Below are positions 40,620-50,275 of a stretch of DNA of 64,000 nt, in pieces (position 1 is the first letter of the stretch; each line of letters opens with the position of its first letter). Under the pieces are notes generated by a model, which saw nothing but the letters and a program-made list of their open reading frames with translations, did not search any database and had not been told where the DNA came from. Origin of the DNA: Bolinopsis microptera (taxonomy: Eukaryota; Ctenophora; Tentaculata; Lobata; Bolinopsidae); the NCBI RefSeq assembly GCF_026151205.1, contig NC_087083.1, positions 11,900,944 to 11,964,943 on the forward strand, given 5' to 3'. Both the position numbers and the translations under genes were made by a program.

Positions 40620-40961
40620 ATGGTAAGAGTTGCTAGAGGAGCAGCGAGGAGAGAAAGAGGAGGAAGAAGAGGAAGAGGAGGGAGGGGAGGTAAGAGAGGA
40701 AGAGCTGCAGCTCCAAAAGTCTCAGCTCCAGTTATCGGGGGCAGAGAGGTAATTAAACAATATTTCCCAGATACAGATATAGCTTTCATGCCAATCTTAT
40801 TCATAATGAAATATCTAAGATTTCATCTATTTTACTGTTATGTTAAAATAACTGCAGATCCAGAAGTACAGTGCCGGACTTTTATGAGAACAGGACATTT
40901 GAGATATTATGTCCTGATACATGATAATCTAAGAGATCTAATGAGGGAACACGCCAGGTGA
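40620..40961 (+). CDS. RGG-box plus M4 module (RFMRT/HDNLRD), best copy
   Basis: An open 113-codon frame. RGG-rich residues 1-30 (RRERGGRRGRGGRGGKRGR) are followed by REVIKQYFPDTDIAFMPILF, then DPEVQCRTFMRTGHLRYYVL and IHDNLRDLMREHAR up to a GTGAGT donor at 40958. A GAG|GTAATT at 40748/40749 and CTGCAG at 40857 could define an internal intron as an alternative. It lies directly upstream of the Helitron Rep frame on the same strand, so it may be the N-terminal part of that protein. M4 recurs at 33556, 42130 and 61475. Confidence 0.5.
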   Translation: MVRVARGAARRERGGRRGRGGRGGKRGRAAAPKVSAPVIGGREVIKQYFPDTDIAFMPILFIMKYLRFHLFYCYVKITADPEVQCRTFMRTGHLRYYVLIHDNLRDLMREHAR

Positions 40962-40999
40962 GTGTAGTGAGTATAATTTATTTATTTGTAACTATTTTT

Positions 41000-41746
41000 A
41001 ATATAACTGACGCAGACGCTAATAGTTATAACTGTTATCGGATGCAGGTTAGGGACGACTGGAACTCAGTAATGAAATACAGACGTTTGACGCAGCAGTA
41101 TGTGTGCGATATGTGGGCAAAGATTGAGGGTAGCCGCTTAGATTGGGTACGGCACAACCAGAAAACAATCAAGGCTGAAAAATATAATGGGCTCATAGAC
41201 GCTCAGGCGGACAATGATCTGAACAATGCAGGAAAGCGCATTATATTACCTCCTTCTTTCTACGGGTCGCCAAGGTACTATCGTGAACGCTTCCAAGACT
41301 CAATGGGAATTGTTAGAAAGTTAGGGAAGCCAGATCTGTTTGTAACGTTTACCTGTAACCCAAAATGGAAAGAAATACATGAAGCATTGGAACCAGGAGA
41401 ATCATACACTGACCGGCCCGCTAGAGTTTTTAAATTGAAGTTGAATGCTTTATTCAAAGACATATGCCTAAACAAAGTCTTTGAAGATATACGGGGCTAT
41501 ACTGCTACCGTCGAGTTCCAGAAGAGGGGATTGCCTCATATTCACATTGTTGTTATTCTCGCAGATGAGTTCAAACCTCGCACACCAGAGGATGTTGATA
41601 AGATAGTTTGCGCAGAGATTCCAGATCCTCAGACTAACCCTCGGCTGCACAAGATTATAACAACCAACAATATACATGGACCTTGCGGAAACATTAACAG
41701 GAACTCACCGTGTATGGTGGCGACCAGCAGATCGAAGAATCTTTAA
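41000..41746 (+). pseudogene. Helitron Rep (HUH endonuclease) fragment
   Basis: An open frame with the hallmark Helitron N-terminal order: NCYRMQVRDDWNSVMKYRRL, QQYVCDMWAKIEGSRLDWVR, ILPPSFYGSPRYYRERFQD, KPDLFVTFTCNPKW (Rep motif 1), FQKRGLPHIHIVV (the HUH box, here HIH) and HGPCGNINRNSPCM. Rep nicks and transfers single strands in rolling-circle transposition. After SPCM the frame passes into unrelated codons and stops at 41744-41746. The tyrosine motif and the SF1 helicase are missing, so the piece cannot transpose alone. The coding start is probably an exon beginning near 41019 (after GACGCAG). No Helitron ends were found. Confidence 0.85.
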
Positions 41747-42129
41747 ATTATTTACTATTTATAATTATATCGTATTGCTGTGTAAATTCGATTCTAATGC
41801 TAATTCTAATATTTGAAAATGCTGTCTTTAAATTCGACACAGTAAATTTAGAAAGCGAAAACGTGGTGTCAGTAAAAGTAAAGAATTATTGTTGTCCGGA
41901 GGACGGGTACCCTACTAGTAGTTATAAATTACTTGGAATATCTAATAATAGTAATTTGCTGAATTTTCTCTGCTTATAATATTTTAAAGCACAAGAAACG
42001 AGAAATGCTATTTTATCAACATAGTGAAGGATGGACCCTCTCGATTTTGTTTGTTATGATTCACCTGTTATTTCAGAGTAAAGAAATGAAGTCTGACCCA
42101 GCATTCAGCACCCGCATCGACGCCGTAAT

Positions 42130-42420
42130 TGAGGTAATTGGACAAAATCTTTCTCAGTTAAGGATATTTCATGCCAATCTTATACATAAGGAAATATTTA
42201 AGATCTCATATATTTTACTGTTATGTTAAAATACTTGCAGATCCAGAAACACAGCTGAGACTTTTCATGCAAACTGTACACGCTAGGTATGTATTCATAC
42301 ACGACAAGATAAGAGACATCATAAAAGAACACGCTGTGTGAGTGTAATGAGCATAGTTTATGTATTTGTAAATATTCTTAATATTACTGACACAGACACT
42401 AATAGTTATAAATTACTTGG
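42130..42420 (+). pseudogene. Module M4, copy 3
   Basis: GAGGTAATTGGACAAAATC to CTTGCAG, then the DPETQLRLFMQTVHARYVFI / HDKIRDIIKEHAV coding piece to a TGAGTGTAATGAGC end. It is better preserved in the second half than the 33.6-kb copy. The frame stops where the 40.6-kb copy has its splice donor. Confidence 0.5.
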
Positions 42421-42545
42421 AATATCTACTAATAGTAATTTCCTGATTTTTCTCTGCTTGTAATGAATTGTTAATTTATTTGTTTAAACTTAGTTAAAAG
42501 CCATATATAATTTGGAATTGCTATTCTGTTATTTCAGAACGAAAG

Positions 42546-42568
42546 GGGGGGGGGGGGGGGGGGGGGGG
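42546..42568. repeat. Poly-G tract
   Basis: A run of about 23 G after GAACGAAA. Like the runs at 20246 and 50157 it is abutted by non-repeated sequence. Long G runs are rarely stable and are often mis-sized in assemblies. Confidence 0.85.
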
Positions 42569-43014
42569 ACCAAAGTTGCCCCATTCTAAGCCTTCAACTA
42601 CCAGCAATACGTGTCCATGTTCAGAATATGCTATGTTCTTATATTTCTAAATCATAATCCTGCCACTTGGCCAGGATCACTTAGCCAACTTAGTCTCCCC
42701 AAATGAGCACCGGCGACTGCTGCTTATGTGGATAAGAGGGAGTACCACCGCATTCCCCTCAGTAAACCAGTTATACCCTCTCATGAACAAAGCCGTGAGT
42801 TTTATTACTCCTTAATTTTTGCTTAGAAAAAAGCCCCACGACGAAATGGAAACGAAATGTACAAGCCGTGATATAAAGGATATCACAAAACAACAATGAA
42901 TAAGGACATGGAAAGGAATAACTGCTGACTATGACGCGAGAAGGTTAAAAAATACCGAGCTTGCAGCAATCTTTTAAATGCAGTTATCGGGATTATTATT
43001 ATTCTACTATGATC

Positions 43015-43331
43015 ATTAACAGTTTATTATCATTAACAGATTTTGTATTTTATATACTATTATGGATTGTACCAATGATAAAGTAGTTTACACTATCATT
43101 ATACTAAGGAGAGTACGAGAGAGAACTGGAAAGACAGGCCTACCAGGTGCTATCAATATTCTGGTACCGGAGGACAAGCTTGACATTGCCAGAAAGAACA
43201 ACTGGTTCAGAGTCACTGAAGACGAGTTAAAGGCGCTCTTGAGTAGTGTAATTACAGGAACGAAGTTTTCAAACGACTTGAAGCAGTGCAGTGAATTCCT
43301 CCATTCAGGTGCACAAGAGTTGCGTAATTAG
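43015..43331 (+). CDS. Module M1, longest ORF (89 aa)
   Basis: The frame from 43062 reads MDCTNDKVVYTIII, then RERTGKTGLPGAINILVPED, KLDIARKNNWFRVTEDELKA and NDLKQCSEFLHSGAQE to a stop at 43331. Related M1 pieces elsewhere stop or switch partners at different points. Unknown function. The block is preceded by ATTAACAG repeats in every copy. Confidence 0.45.
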
Positions 43332-43526
43332 GTGCTAGGTATTATTGGAATAACCCCGACCAAAAGATACGAGGTGAGAGATTACTCTTGAGCGAGTATT
43401 TTAAATAGTTTACTGATTGGACTTTTAATTTTATCTTTCTCTTTTGTTGGACAAGTTATTATAATTAGGTTGTTTTAAAATAATAAAACTTAGTTTATTA
43501 AATCACAGATCAAGTTCAAGGACAAG

Positions 43527-43845
43527 ATGACCATACGAAGATGCACAGCGTGCAATAGCAAGGACCACAAATATAAAGACTGTGCAGAAAAGTGGAGGAG
43601 AACAACCTACATGAACCTCGACGTGATTTCAACCATCGTGAGCATAATCACGGCCAACGGAGACTACGAGACGATCTGTCAGGTTAGACTTTGTAGTAAG
43701 CTGTTCAAGAACGTAGTCGACAACAGTATTGCAGACTTCCTAACTAATGGCAAAGGTCCAACTAAACTTCGATGGATGAAACACTTTTGTAGGCTACTGA
43801 TAACGGCACAACTTTACAAAACAGGATCATCTTCTTTTGAAAATT
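43527..43845 (+). CDS. CCHC zinc-knuckle protein with F-box-like segment (M6)
   Basis: The frame opens MTIRRCTACNSKDHKYKDC, a perfect C-x2-C-x4-H-x4-C knuckle. It continues NLDVISTIVSIITANGDYET, ICQVRLCSKLFKNVVDNSI and RWMKHFCRLLITAQLYKTG. The VISTI...ICQVRLCSKLFKNVV stretch resembles an F-box by hydrophobic pattern only. The end is lost where the LINE module joins (about 43845). Copies: 47833-48065 (first 75 codons, near identical) and 34251-34425. An upstream TAAATCACAGATCAAGTTCA is shared by both complete starts. It may bind RNA or act as an adaptor; unproven. Confidence 0.55.
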
Positions 43846-46084
43846 ATTTTATTATTATGAAATTATGAAAAAAATGAGGGAAACATTAAATGAATCTGAT
43901 GATAGTGCTTTAATAACAAAAAAATTTTGGTCCTATGTCAAATCGAAGACAGCTAGTCAGCGGATCCCTGAGTTTGTAAGCCACAAAGGCACTGTCCGCA
44001 ACTGCCCTGAAGACCAGGCCAACCTATTTAATGACTTTTTCTTCGAGCAGTTCTCTGAGGCATCAACTTATGACATAGATATAGATTACTCTAATGATTG
44101 GCGCTTTGATATTGAATTTGACCACAGAAGGGTTCGCAAAATCCTTTCCAATATTAATGCTAATAAAGCTTATGGACCTGATGGTATCCATGGGAAACTT
44201 TTGAAAAACTGTGCGGTTGGGCTCGCATACCCTATATCAATACTTTTTCATTCATGCTACAACATTGGGACACTACCAAGGGAGTGGAAACTGGGGCACA
44301 TTGTACCAATATTCAAGAAAGGGGATAAACATGAGGTTTCAAATTATAGGCCAATTTCTCTTACATGCTTAATCACAAAAGTTCTTGAACGCATAATAAG
44401 AGATGAGTTATTGGCACTTACTAATGGCATGATCAATGACAAACAGCATGGTTTCCGAGCTGAGAGATCTTGTGCAACTAATCTTGTAGGACTGTGCGAC
44501 AGCCTAGCGCTCTCACTGAATGAAAATATGAGAACAGATGTAGTCTACTTTGATTTTGCCAAAGCATTTGACTCGGTTAACCATGATCTTATATTATTTA
44601 AGCTAAAGAGCAAATTTGGTATTGATGGGAGGCTACTGAAATTCATCACTGATTATCTAAGAGACAGGCAACAACAGGTCTTGATAAGTGGCAAGTTTTC
44701 TTCTATGAGAAACGCCCAGTCTGGTGTACCTCAAGGGTCAATTTTGGGACCATTGCTGTTCATTATGTTCATTGATGATATATCAGTGGGGATTTCACCA
44801 GGCACACAACTGTCACTGTATGCCGATGATACTAAAATTTGGCGTAAGATTGTTTCGGAGTCTGATATCCTGCGACTGCAGAAGGACATTGATTATCTCC
44901 ATGACTGGTCACTTTCTAATAAAATGAGATTTCATCCCGACAAATGTAAGGTCCTCACCGTCGCAGGAAGGATATCCGAAACAGTTTCCCTCCTTAGTGT
45001 CCTACCACTCTTTAACTTTGTATACTCCATGGGAAGAATCACACTTGACTATGTTGATCATGAAAAGGATCTGGGTGTAATTGTGACATCAAATCTCGAT
45101 TGGAAAGATCAGTGCTCCAAAGTCCTTTCTAAGGCAAACCAAAAATTAGGCATGGCGAGAAGAAATTGTTATTTTGTCCAAGACGTAAATCGTCGTAGAG
45201 TACTGTATCTCACTTTAGTGAGGAGCCTATTTGAGCATTGCTCGGTTATATGGAGACCAGTCACAAAATCCCAGATAAGCAAGCTGGAGGGCCTCCAAAA
45301 GCGTGCTATTAAGTGGATTCTTCACGAGGAGTATATGAGTTATCCACCATCCACATACATTCAAAAATGCAGACAGCTGAAGATTATGCCGATTGAAGAC
45401 CGCTTTGACTTCTTGGATCTCATCTTCTTCTTTAAAATTGTGAAGCAACATATACCTGTCACTTTACCCTCATATTTGCAACCATTTCAAGGCCACTCAA
45501 GGCTCAGAAATAGTCACATGGACTCTCTATGTTTTGTAAGCTCTATCTCACCTCGAGCAAGCTCCAACGCTTTTGCCAAGAATTTCTTCTATAGGACCCA
45601 CACTAAGTGGAATCACATTCCTCTAGATATCCGTGAGATAGAGAGTATCACTGATTTTAAAAGTAAACTTTCCACTTACATGTGGGGGAAAATTATCCCG
45701 GTGGATTCGGACTCTGAACTTGACTATTCAATAGAAACAAATCCGTAAAATAGTTTATTCAAGATTATCTATTCTTGCTGTCTGCATTCACATATTTCTC
45801 AATTTCATCTCACAGCACAATATTTTATGAATTGATTGAATGGGTGTGTGATTTTGTTTAAAGTAACTTATTACAATTTTATAAGGGCCCATGCTTGTGC
45901 AGGAGCTGCATTTGCACTCAATATCTGTGTTTTGGTGACCCTCAGGTCCTTTGGTTACATACATTTTGTCCGAGACAATTTCAACTTTGACAATCCATGC
46001 TTAGAGGACAATATTATATTTAACTAATTCATTGTGTAAACTTGTATGTAATTGACTGATTTGAAAGATTTCAATAAAAAAAAA
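43846..46084 (+). mobile_element. 5'-truncated LINE with poly(A) tail
   Basis: A LINE insertion with an RT ORF, about 325 bp of 3' UTR and a terminal A run at 46076-46084 after TTTCAAT. The endonuclease domain is missing, as in most LINE copies. It lies inside M1-type sequence: ATTATTTTATTATTAT is on the left and TTAACAGTTTATTATCATTA on the right, which are contiguous at 30553-30600. This is the youngest-looking insertion in the mosaic, since its frame is unbroken. Confidence 0.8.
43865..45748 (+). CDS. LINE reverse transcriptase (ORF2 fragment, 627 aa)
   Basis: An uninterrupted frame that begins after the missing endonuclease. Residues ~15-75 are the EN-RT linker (KKFWSYVKSKTASQRIPEF). RT blocks follow in order: GPDGIHGKLLKNC, IVPIFKKGDKHEVSNYRPIS, KQHGFRAERSCATNLV, YFDFAKAFDSVNHDLI (first catalytic Asp), QSGVPQGSILGPLLF, LSLYADDTKIW (YADD) and HPDKCKVLTV, then HEKDLGVIVTSNLDWKD and a C-terminal region. 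This is the Jockey/CR1-type layout. The first Met is incidental because the 5' end is truncated. It would copy RNA at a nicked target, but without EN this copy cannot act alone. Confidence 0.9.
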   Translation: MKKMRETLNESDDSALITKKFWSYVKSKTASQRIPEFVSHKGTVRNCPEDQANLFNDFFFEQFSEASTYDIDIDYSNDWRFDIEFDHRRVRKILSNINANKAYGPDGIHGKLLKNCAVGLAYPISILFHSCYNIGTLPREWKLGHIVPIFKKGDKHEVSNYRPISLTCLITKVLERIIRDELLALTNGMINDKQHGFRAERSCATNLVGLCDSLALSLNENMRTDVVYFDFAKAFDSVNHDLILFKLKSKFGIDGRLLKFITDYLRDRQQQVLISGKFSSMRNAQSGVPQGSILGPLLFIMFIDDISVGISPGTQLSLYADDTKIWRKIVSESDILRLQKDIDYLHDWSLSNKMRFHPDKCKVLTVAGRISETVSLLSVLPLFNFVYSMGRITLDYVDHEKDLGVIVTSNLDWKDQCSKVLSKANQKLGMARRNCYFVQDVNRRRVLYLTLVRSLFEHCSVIWRPVTKSQISKLEGLQKRAIKWILHEEYMSYPPSTYIQKCRQLKIMPIEDRFDFLDLIFFFKIVKQHIPVTLPSYLQPFQGHSRLRNSHMDSLCFVSSISPRASSNAFAKNFFYRTHTKWNHIPLDIREIESITDFKSKLSTYMWGKIIPVDSDSELDYSIETNP

Positions 46085-46085
46085 T

Positions 46086-46245
46086 TAACAGTTTATTATC
46101 ATTAACAGATTTTGTATTATATATAATATATATACTATTATGGATTGTACCAATGATAAAGTAGCTTACACTATCATTATACAGAAGGAGAGTACGAGAG
46201 AGAACTGGAAAGACAGGTCTATCAGGAGCTATCAATATTCTGGTA
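46086..46245 (+). repeat. Module M1, copy 4
   Basis: Start of M1 (TTAACAGTTTATTATC through GCTATCAATATTCTGGTAAC), cut at 46245 and joined to the block preceding the RS-rich ORF copy. Confidence 0.6.
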
Positions 46246-46246
46246 A

Positions 46247-46600
46247 CTTTAATATTTAATAGTGTCGTGATCATCTCTCAGTAGATTTCCGTTTAGAATA
46301 GGGAGCAATATTTTACTAACGTCTCCCCACTTTAGCAATTATGCATTGTCGATCCAGATCTCGTACTACCAGATCAAGATCACCCAGACCCAGAAGAACC
46401 CGCTCCCCCTCACCCAAGGGATCTCGGCATCGCAGCAGGTCACCCGGCGCGACCCGAGACAAAGAATGGACTGAGGCAGGCAGAAGCGGGGAAAACCGGC
46501 CGGCAAAACAAACATGAAAGTCAAATGATAGGTTATCGGTTGCAGGATCCAGCAAGGATAGGAGGGCAAGTAGGGCAAACAGGGTTTCCTCTTGTAGAGC
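46247..46600 (+). pseudogene. RS-rich ORF, truncated copy
   Basis: Matches 28110-28450, including the upstream ATTTAATAGTGTCGTGATC block. The frame starts at 46342 (MHCRSRSRTTRSRSPRPRR) and stops at an early TGA near 46515, where copy 1 reads GGA. The homology ends at about 46592 (GGGTTTCCTCT), joined to unrelated sequence. Confidence 0.7.
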
Positions 46601-46635
46601 TACTCGGTTTGAAATAAAAGGGGACTGTATTTATT

Positions 46636-46944
46636 TTGATAGTTGATTTTCACCACCCAAACATCGAAGACGCCATAGCAATACAGCTTTCGGAGGAGGA
46701 CCTGGATTTTCTCACTCAACTGCCTACTAGTAAGAAACTTAGAACAGAGTATCCTGACTCACTAGTAGGGTTAGCTCCAACCAACAAGACAAGCGGTTTC
46801 ATCTGTTCGGAAAGCAACCCCTTAGAATTCCTTGGAATCATAACGCCTACCCTGACAGAGAGAAAAGAATCTCTCAATATGATTAAAAAAATGGTTTTTT
46901 TAATCATATTGCTTGTAATTTATAGGCAACCTGCAACTTTATAG
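46636..46944 (+). CDS. Unrecognised ORF ending in a perfect hairpin
   Basis: The frame reads IVDFHHPNIEDAIAIQLSEE, DLDFLTQLPTSKKLRTEYP and CSESNPLEFLGIITPTLTER, then runs through a 17-bp perfect inverted repeat at 46875-46911. The last ~20 codons are therefore hairpin-derived. Balanced composition before the hairpin suggests real coding sequence. No family recognised; no second copy in the window. Confidence 0.35.
   Translation: MIVDFHHPNIEDAIAIQLSEEDLDFLTQLPTSKKLRTEYPDSLVGLAPTNKTSGFICSESNPLEFLGIITPTLTERKESLNMIKKMVFLIILLVIYRQPATL
46875..46911. repeat. Perfect 17-bp hairpin
   Basis: CAATATGATTAAAAAAA and its exact reverse complement are separated by TGG. Could be a hairpin of an inserted element or a read-level artefact. 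Confidence 0.9.
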
Positions 46945-47034
46945 CTTTTAAAAAGAAGATTCAAGTGATTTTGGCTTATATTATTAGATTAATGAATTTT
47001 TACAAGAAACGAGAAACATGAGTAAATAAACCAT

Positions 47035-47105
47035 TTTTATCCATTATTCGAGTGAGGATTGCATCAGCGGTAATACTCGCATGATTATGACTTTCTATCT
47101 TACGA
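47035..47105 (+). repeat. Fragment of the 30.7-kb ORF
   Basis: TTTTTATCCATTATTCGAGTG to GACTTTCTATCTTA repeats 30759-30830 (encoding FIHYSSEDCISGNTRMIM). It is joined directly to M9. Confidence 0.65.
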
Positions 47106-47637
47106 TCGTTTATTATTATCGTGTGCAGGAAGCAGGATACTGGCATGATCAGTATGAGGCTACTCGGACTGAGAAGATAAACTCTTTTTATTATTAGTAT
47201 ATTTTTTATAATTATTTTGTTATTATCTTTCTGATCTCTTTTCTGTTGTTATCTTAAAATGCTGCCCCTGTGTGGGACTTCATTACCTTATCTGTCGTCG
47301 TCTCTAACGATGGTGACGGCGAGTACTTCCGGGTCGTGCTGGAGAAGGAAGCCTTTATCATGGGTTATGAAACGGTGGAGGGCTTCGTTAGCCCGAGGCA
47401 CGCCTTCAAATTTGAGGTCGAGCAATAACGGAGTTGTGGTCAGATGATCGTTGTGGAGGCGGACTTCTACCACTGCTACACGTGTGGGGTTATCCCATGG
47501 AGGTGTGGCCCCTTTGGAGGTCCCTGGAGAGGATGGTGAGAGATACACCATACAAAGGGTGCTTGGTGGTTTAAAAGTGCCCTATTATAGGGGCCATCTG
47601 AAACTTGAAATCAAGATTGTCAGCAAGCTTCAGTGAA
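47106..47637 (+). pseudogene. Module M9, longest copy (VSNDGDGEYFRVVLE)
   Basis: After TGTGCAG comes the EAGYWHDQYEATRTEK exon. From 47262 one frame reads AAPVWDFITLSVVVSNDGDG, EYFRVVLEKEAFIMGYETVE and GFVSPRHAFKFEVEQ to TAA at 47426-47428. Downstream, other frames give MIVVEADFYHCYTCGVIP and PLEVPGEDGERYTIQRVLGG / LKVPYYRGHLKLEIKIVSKL to a stop at 47636. With two or three small shifts this would be one ~125-residue protein. The composition resembles a beta-rich structural protein, but I do not recognise it. Copy 2 at 38065-38312 shares only the first third. Confidence 0.45.
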
Positions 47638-47832
47638 GTGGGAATGCGGAAGAGTTTTGCTAAAACAGATTAAAGAGTAGTGTGAAGTAAGTAGGTATTT
47701 GAAAGTAAGGTTGAATTTCGAAAAAGGCTATGACTGCACGGTATTTACTTCTTCCTAAGTTTTAGTTAGATTACATTGTTTTAAATTAATACAACTAAGT
47801 TTATTAAATCACAGATCAAGTTCAAAGACGAG

Positions 47833-48065
47833 ATGACCATACGAAGATGCACAGCATGCAATAGCAAGGACCACAAATATAAAGACTGTGCAGAAAAGTG
47901 GAGGAGAACAACCTACATGAACCTCGACGTGGTTTCAACCATCGTGGACATAATAACGGCCAACGGAGACTACGAGACGATCTGTCAGGTTAGACTTTGT
48001 AGTAAGCTGTTCAAGAACGTAGTCGACAATAGTATTGCACACTTCCTAACTTATGGCAAACGTTT
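47833..48065 (+). pseudogene. Zinc-knuckle module M6, copy 2
   Basis: Nearly identical to 43527-43755, with the same CCHC knuckle, but truncated at ACTTATGGCAAACGT and joined to the TTATAAGATGTAGC block that also lies at 34755. Confidence 0.6.
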
Positions 48066-48560
48066 AGTTATAAGATGTAGCAATTAAAGTGGTCTTCTCT
48101 ATACTAATAAAAATGTTATTTACCTTGATTTTTCCTTTTTTTTCTCTTTTCTTTTTAAAATTACTTTTTAAATTTCTTCTCAGTGGCTCAAGTATCAGCT
48201 TTAATAGCCAGTTTACTGTTCGGGAGATGAGCTTATACTTCTTGAAATCTCATGTGACGGTAACCCTGGTTATAAGGTCCGAGTTCCAGGAAAGAAATAA
48301 ATTTTATTAGAAGATATAGTTTAGTCAGGGAATATTGTCTAAAAAACAAAGAATGCATAAAAAACCCAAATCCACTAGGCCTGTCGCACCTTTATACTTT
48401 TGTATATGACACTTTTGTATATGACACACTAGGAAGACGGATTAAAAAGACGGATTTAAGATGATTCTCTAAAATCATAGGTGATTCTCTAAAATCATAG
48501 GTGAAGATAATCAAAGTAAAGCACGGAATTTAATTGTTTTTTAATCAAAGGTTCTTTATA
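48066..48560 (+). repeat. Copy of the 34.76-35.24 kb segment, dead terminal exon
   Basis: Matches 34758-35240. The exon equivalent to 34880-34996 is at 48183-48299 and has stop codons at its seventh and eighth positions (CTTTAATAG). A GATTCTCTAAAATCATAGGT block is duplicated at 48462-48500. Confidence 0.65.
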
Positions 48561-49260
48561 AGATATATTCTTTATTATATTGCTATGTTACCTGGAAAGG
48601 TTTTCCCAGTACTCAAAAGGCAAAACACATGAAAATGTATCTAATATAATTCCTGACAAAAACTTGGCTTACATTTAAGTAGTTGTAAACCTTAACATTC
48701 GAGTAGTTGTAAACCTAAAAGTGGCGTAATTTTTCAAAATCCACCAAATTCGATATTTTATAAATATGAAACCTAAGGTAATCATATTTTTAATTACATC
48801 AGCAAGCAACCCCTCGTTTCCCACGAATACACCAGGAATTTAGGTTCATCCCTGAACTGCTGGAGACAGAGGGAAGTTCAGAGAGAGTCAATACCATCTG
48901 AAAGCTGACAAAGACCTTGTTACCGATCTAACTGAATTGTTTGGTAGTGCCAAAGATCCTGGCCAGAAGGAATCATGGCAGTAGAATCGAGCAATTGAGT
49001 TAGTGAGAGTTCATGTTATCATTCCTGCAATAAAGCCTGGCACGCCACCGAATAACATGAAATGTGTTCCAGGTGTTGTAGAGTAGTAGTCAAAGAGGTA
49101 GTATTAGAGGTAGTAATAGTGTTATAGACTTCCAGGTGTTGTAGAGTTAGGTCGATCCTCTGACCCCCACCTATTAAACTCCAGGACGGAAAAATATAAA
49201 AAAAGTAAAAACTAAAAACTCCAGAACGGAGCTCCTTCCCGAATGTCGCCATAAGCAGAT

Positions 49261-49596
49261 ATGCGAGAGTGTCAAACCAGGCCAACACCTGTGGCAGTTC
49301 AACCAGTTCCTATCTCAGTTGTCACTGAAGAGATTATGCTTGGTTGGGCTGTTCCCCGACCCGCTGGAGACAGAGGAAAATTTATATTGGACCAGTACCA
49401 TCGGAACGCTGATGAAGACCTTGCAACTGAGCTGACTCAATTACTCGGTAGTGCCAATGTTCCTGGCAAGACAAAAACATGGCAGAGGAACCGAGAAATT
49501 GAGTTAGTCAGACTCCATGTTATCATCCCTGCAATACAGGCCACGCAACCAGATAACATTTGCTCCGCTCGGCAGAGACGAGGGTCTCCCTACTAG
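49261..49596 (+). CDS. Module M7 ORF, intact copy (111 aa)
   Basis: MRECQTRPTPVAVQPVPISV, EEIMLGWAVPRPAGDRGKF, DQYHRNADEDLATELTQLLG, WQRNREIELVRLHVIIPAIQ and an Arg-rich end SARQRRGSPY to the stop at 49594-49596. Five partial or complete copies lie in this window (35613, 48840, 49261, 56745, 57080). The central DEDLATELTQLLG helix is best kept. The GKTKTW that follows NVP is too short to be a P-loop. Unknown function. Confidence 0.5.
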   Translation: MRECQTRPTPVAVQPVPISVVTEEIMLGWAVPRPAGDRGKFILDQYHRNADEDLATELTQLLGSANVPGKTKTWQRNREIELVRLHVIIPAIQATQPDNICSARQRRGSPY

Positions 49597-49756
49597 ACTG
49601 ATGGGTAGTTTGACGCTCGCACTGTCGAGAGTCTTCCCCAACAACAAACCTCAAACGAACAGAGACATTGTTCTGAGAAACCTAAGATAATCACATTTAT
49701 ATCTCATCAGCAAGCAACTCTTCATCACCCATAGGAGGGACCATCAGACTACGAGT

Positions 49757-49921
49757 ATGGAGACCGTGGTAGGGATGCTGCAGGGACTATCACCGCAGGT
49801 CTCAACCATCGCCAACAACTACTCGAGAACACCCCCTGATAGCGAAGTTCGATATCATTATCAAGGGTCAAAAGTGACACCGGGGTTAAGAGAACAAGAG
49901 CATAACGGGTTATCATAATAG
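49757..49921 (+). pseudogene. Module M8 ORF, copy 2
   Basis: METVVGMLQGLSPQVSTIAN, then RTPPDSEVRYHYQGSKV and REQEHNGLS, stop. One extra G relative to 36266 shifts the end. Confidence 0.4.
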
Positions 49922-50156
49922 TGGGCAGCGTCATCCCAGAGTGTGTTCTATTATATCACTCCTCCTAAAATAGCGTACGTTTATATTTAGTGTTTAGCTC
50001 CAAGAGTCAATAGATAGTTACCCTCTTAGAAGTAGAAATAGGAAATTTATCGTTCATTTTATTATTGTTGTAGTGTAATGAGTTTTGTAACTCTTTAGTA
50101 TTATAATTGTCTTTGACATGATATTACGTTATTCCTTATGTTAGTTATTCTAGGGG

Positions 50157-50275
50157 AGGGGGGGGGGGGGGGCAACGCCCTAAAAGGCCCTAGACACATC
50201 GAAAATTCAAAAAGGGCCCTAGAAATCAGGGCTTTTTAGGGCCTTTTTGGTTTCGGATTTTTTACATGTTTTGGT
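50157..50275. repeat. Poly-G tract with adjoining hairpin (GCCCTAAAAGGCCC)
   Basis: A G run (50157-50173, one A interruption) leads into CAACGCCCTAAAAGGCCCTA and, about 60 bp later, AGGGCTTTTTAGGGCC, its imperfect complement. The G-run-then-hairpin layout echoes the foldback element at 20246. Confidence 0.55.

Larger units (their letters stand above)
49058..50062 (+). repeat. Module M7/M8 block, copy 2
   Basis: Counterpart of 35262-36415, shortened in the leader. It contains an intact M7 frame and a shortened M8 frame. Confidence 0.75.

Noticed and set aside
40565-40804. Minus-strand Pro/Leu-rich ORF
   Set aside because: Antisense of the RGG-box exon.
49261-49596. P-loop (GKT) ATPase call for the M7 protein
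   Set aside because: NVPGKTKTW lacks the GxxxxGK(T/S) spacing and surrounding beta-strand.
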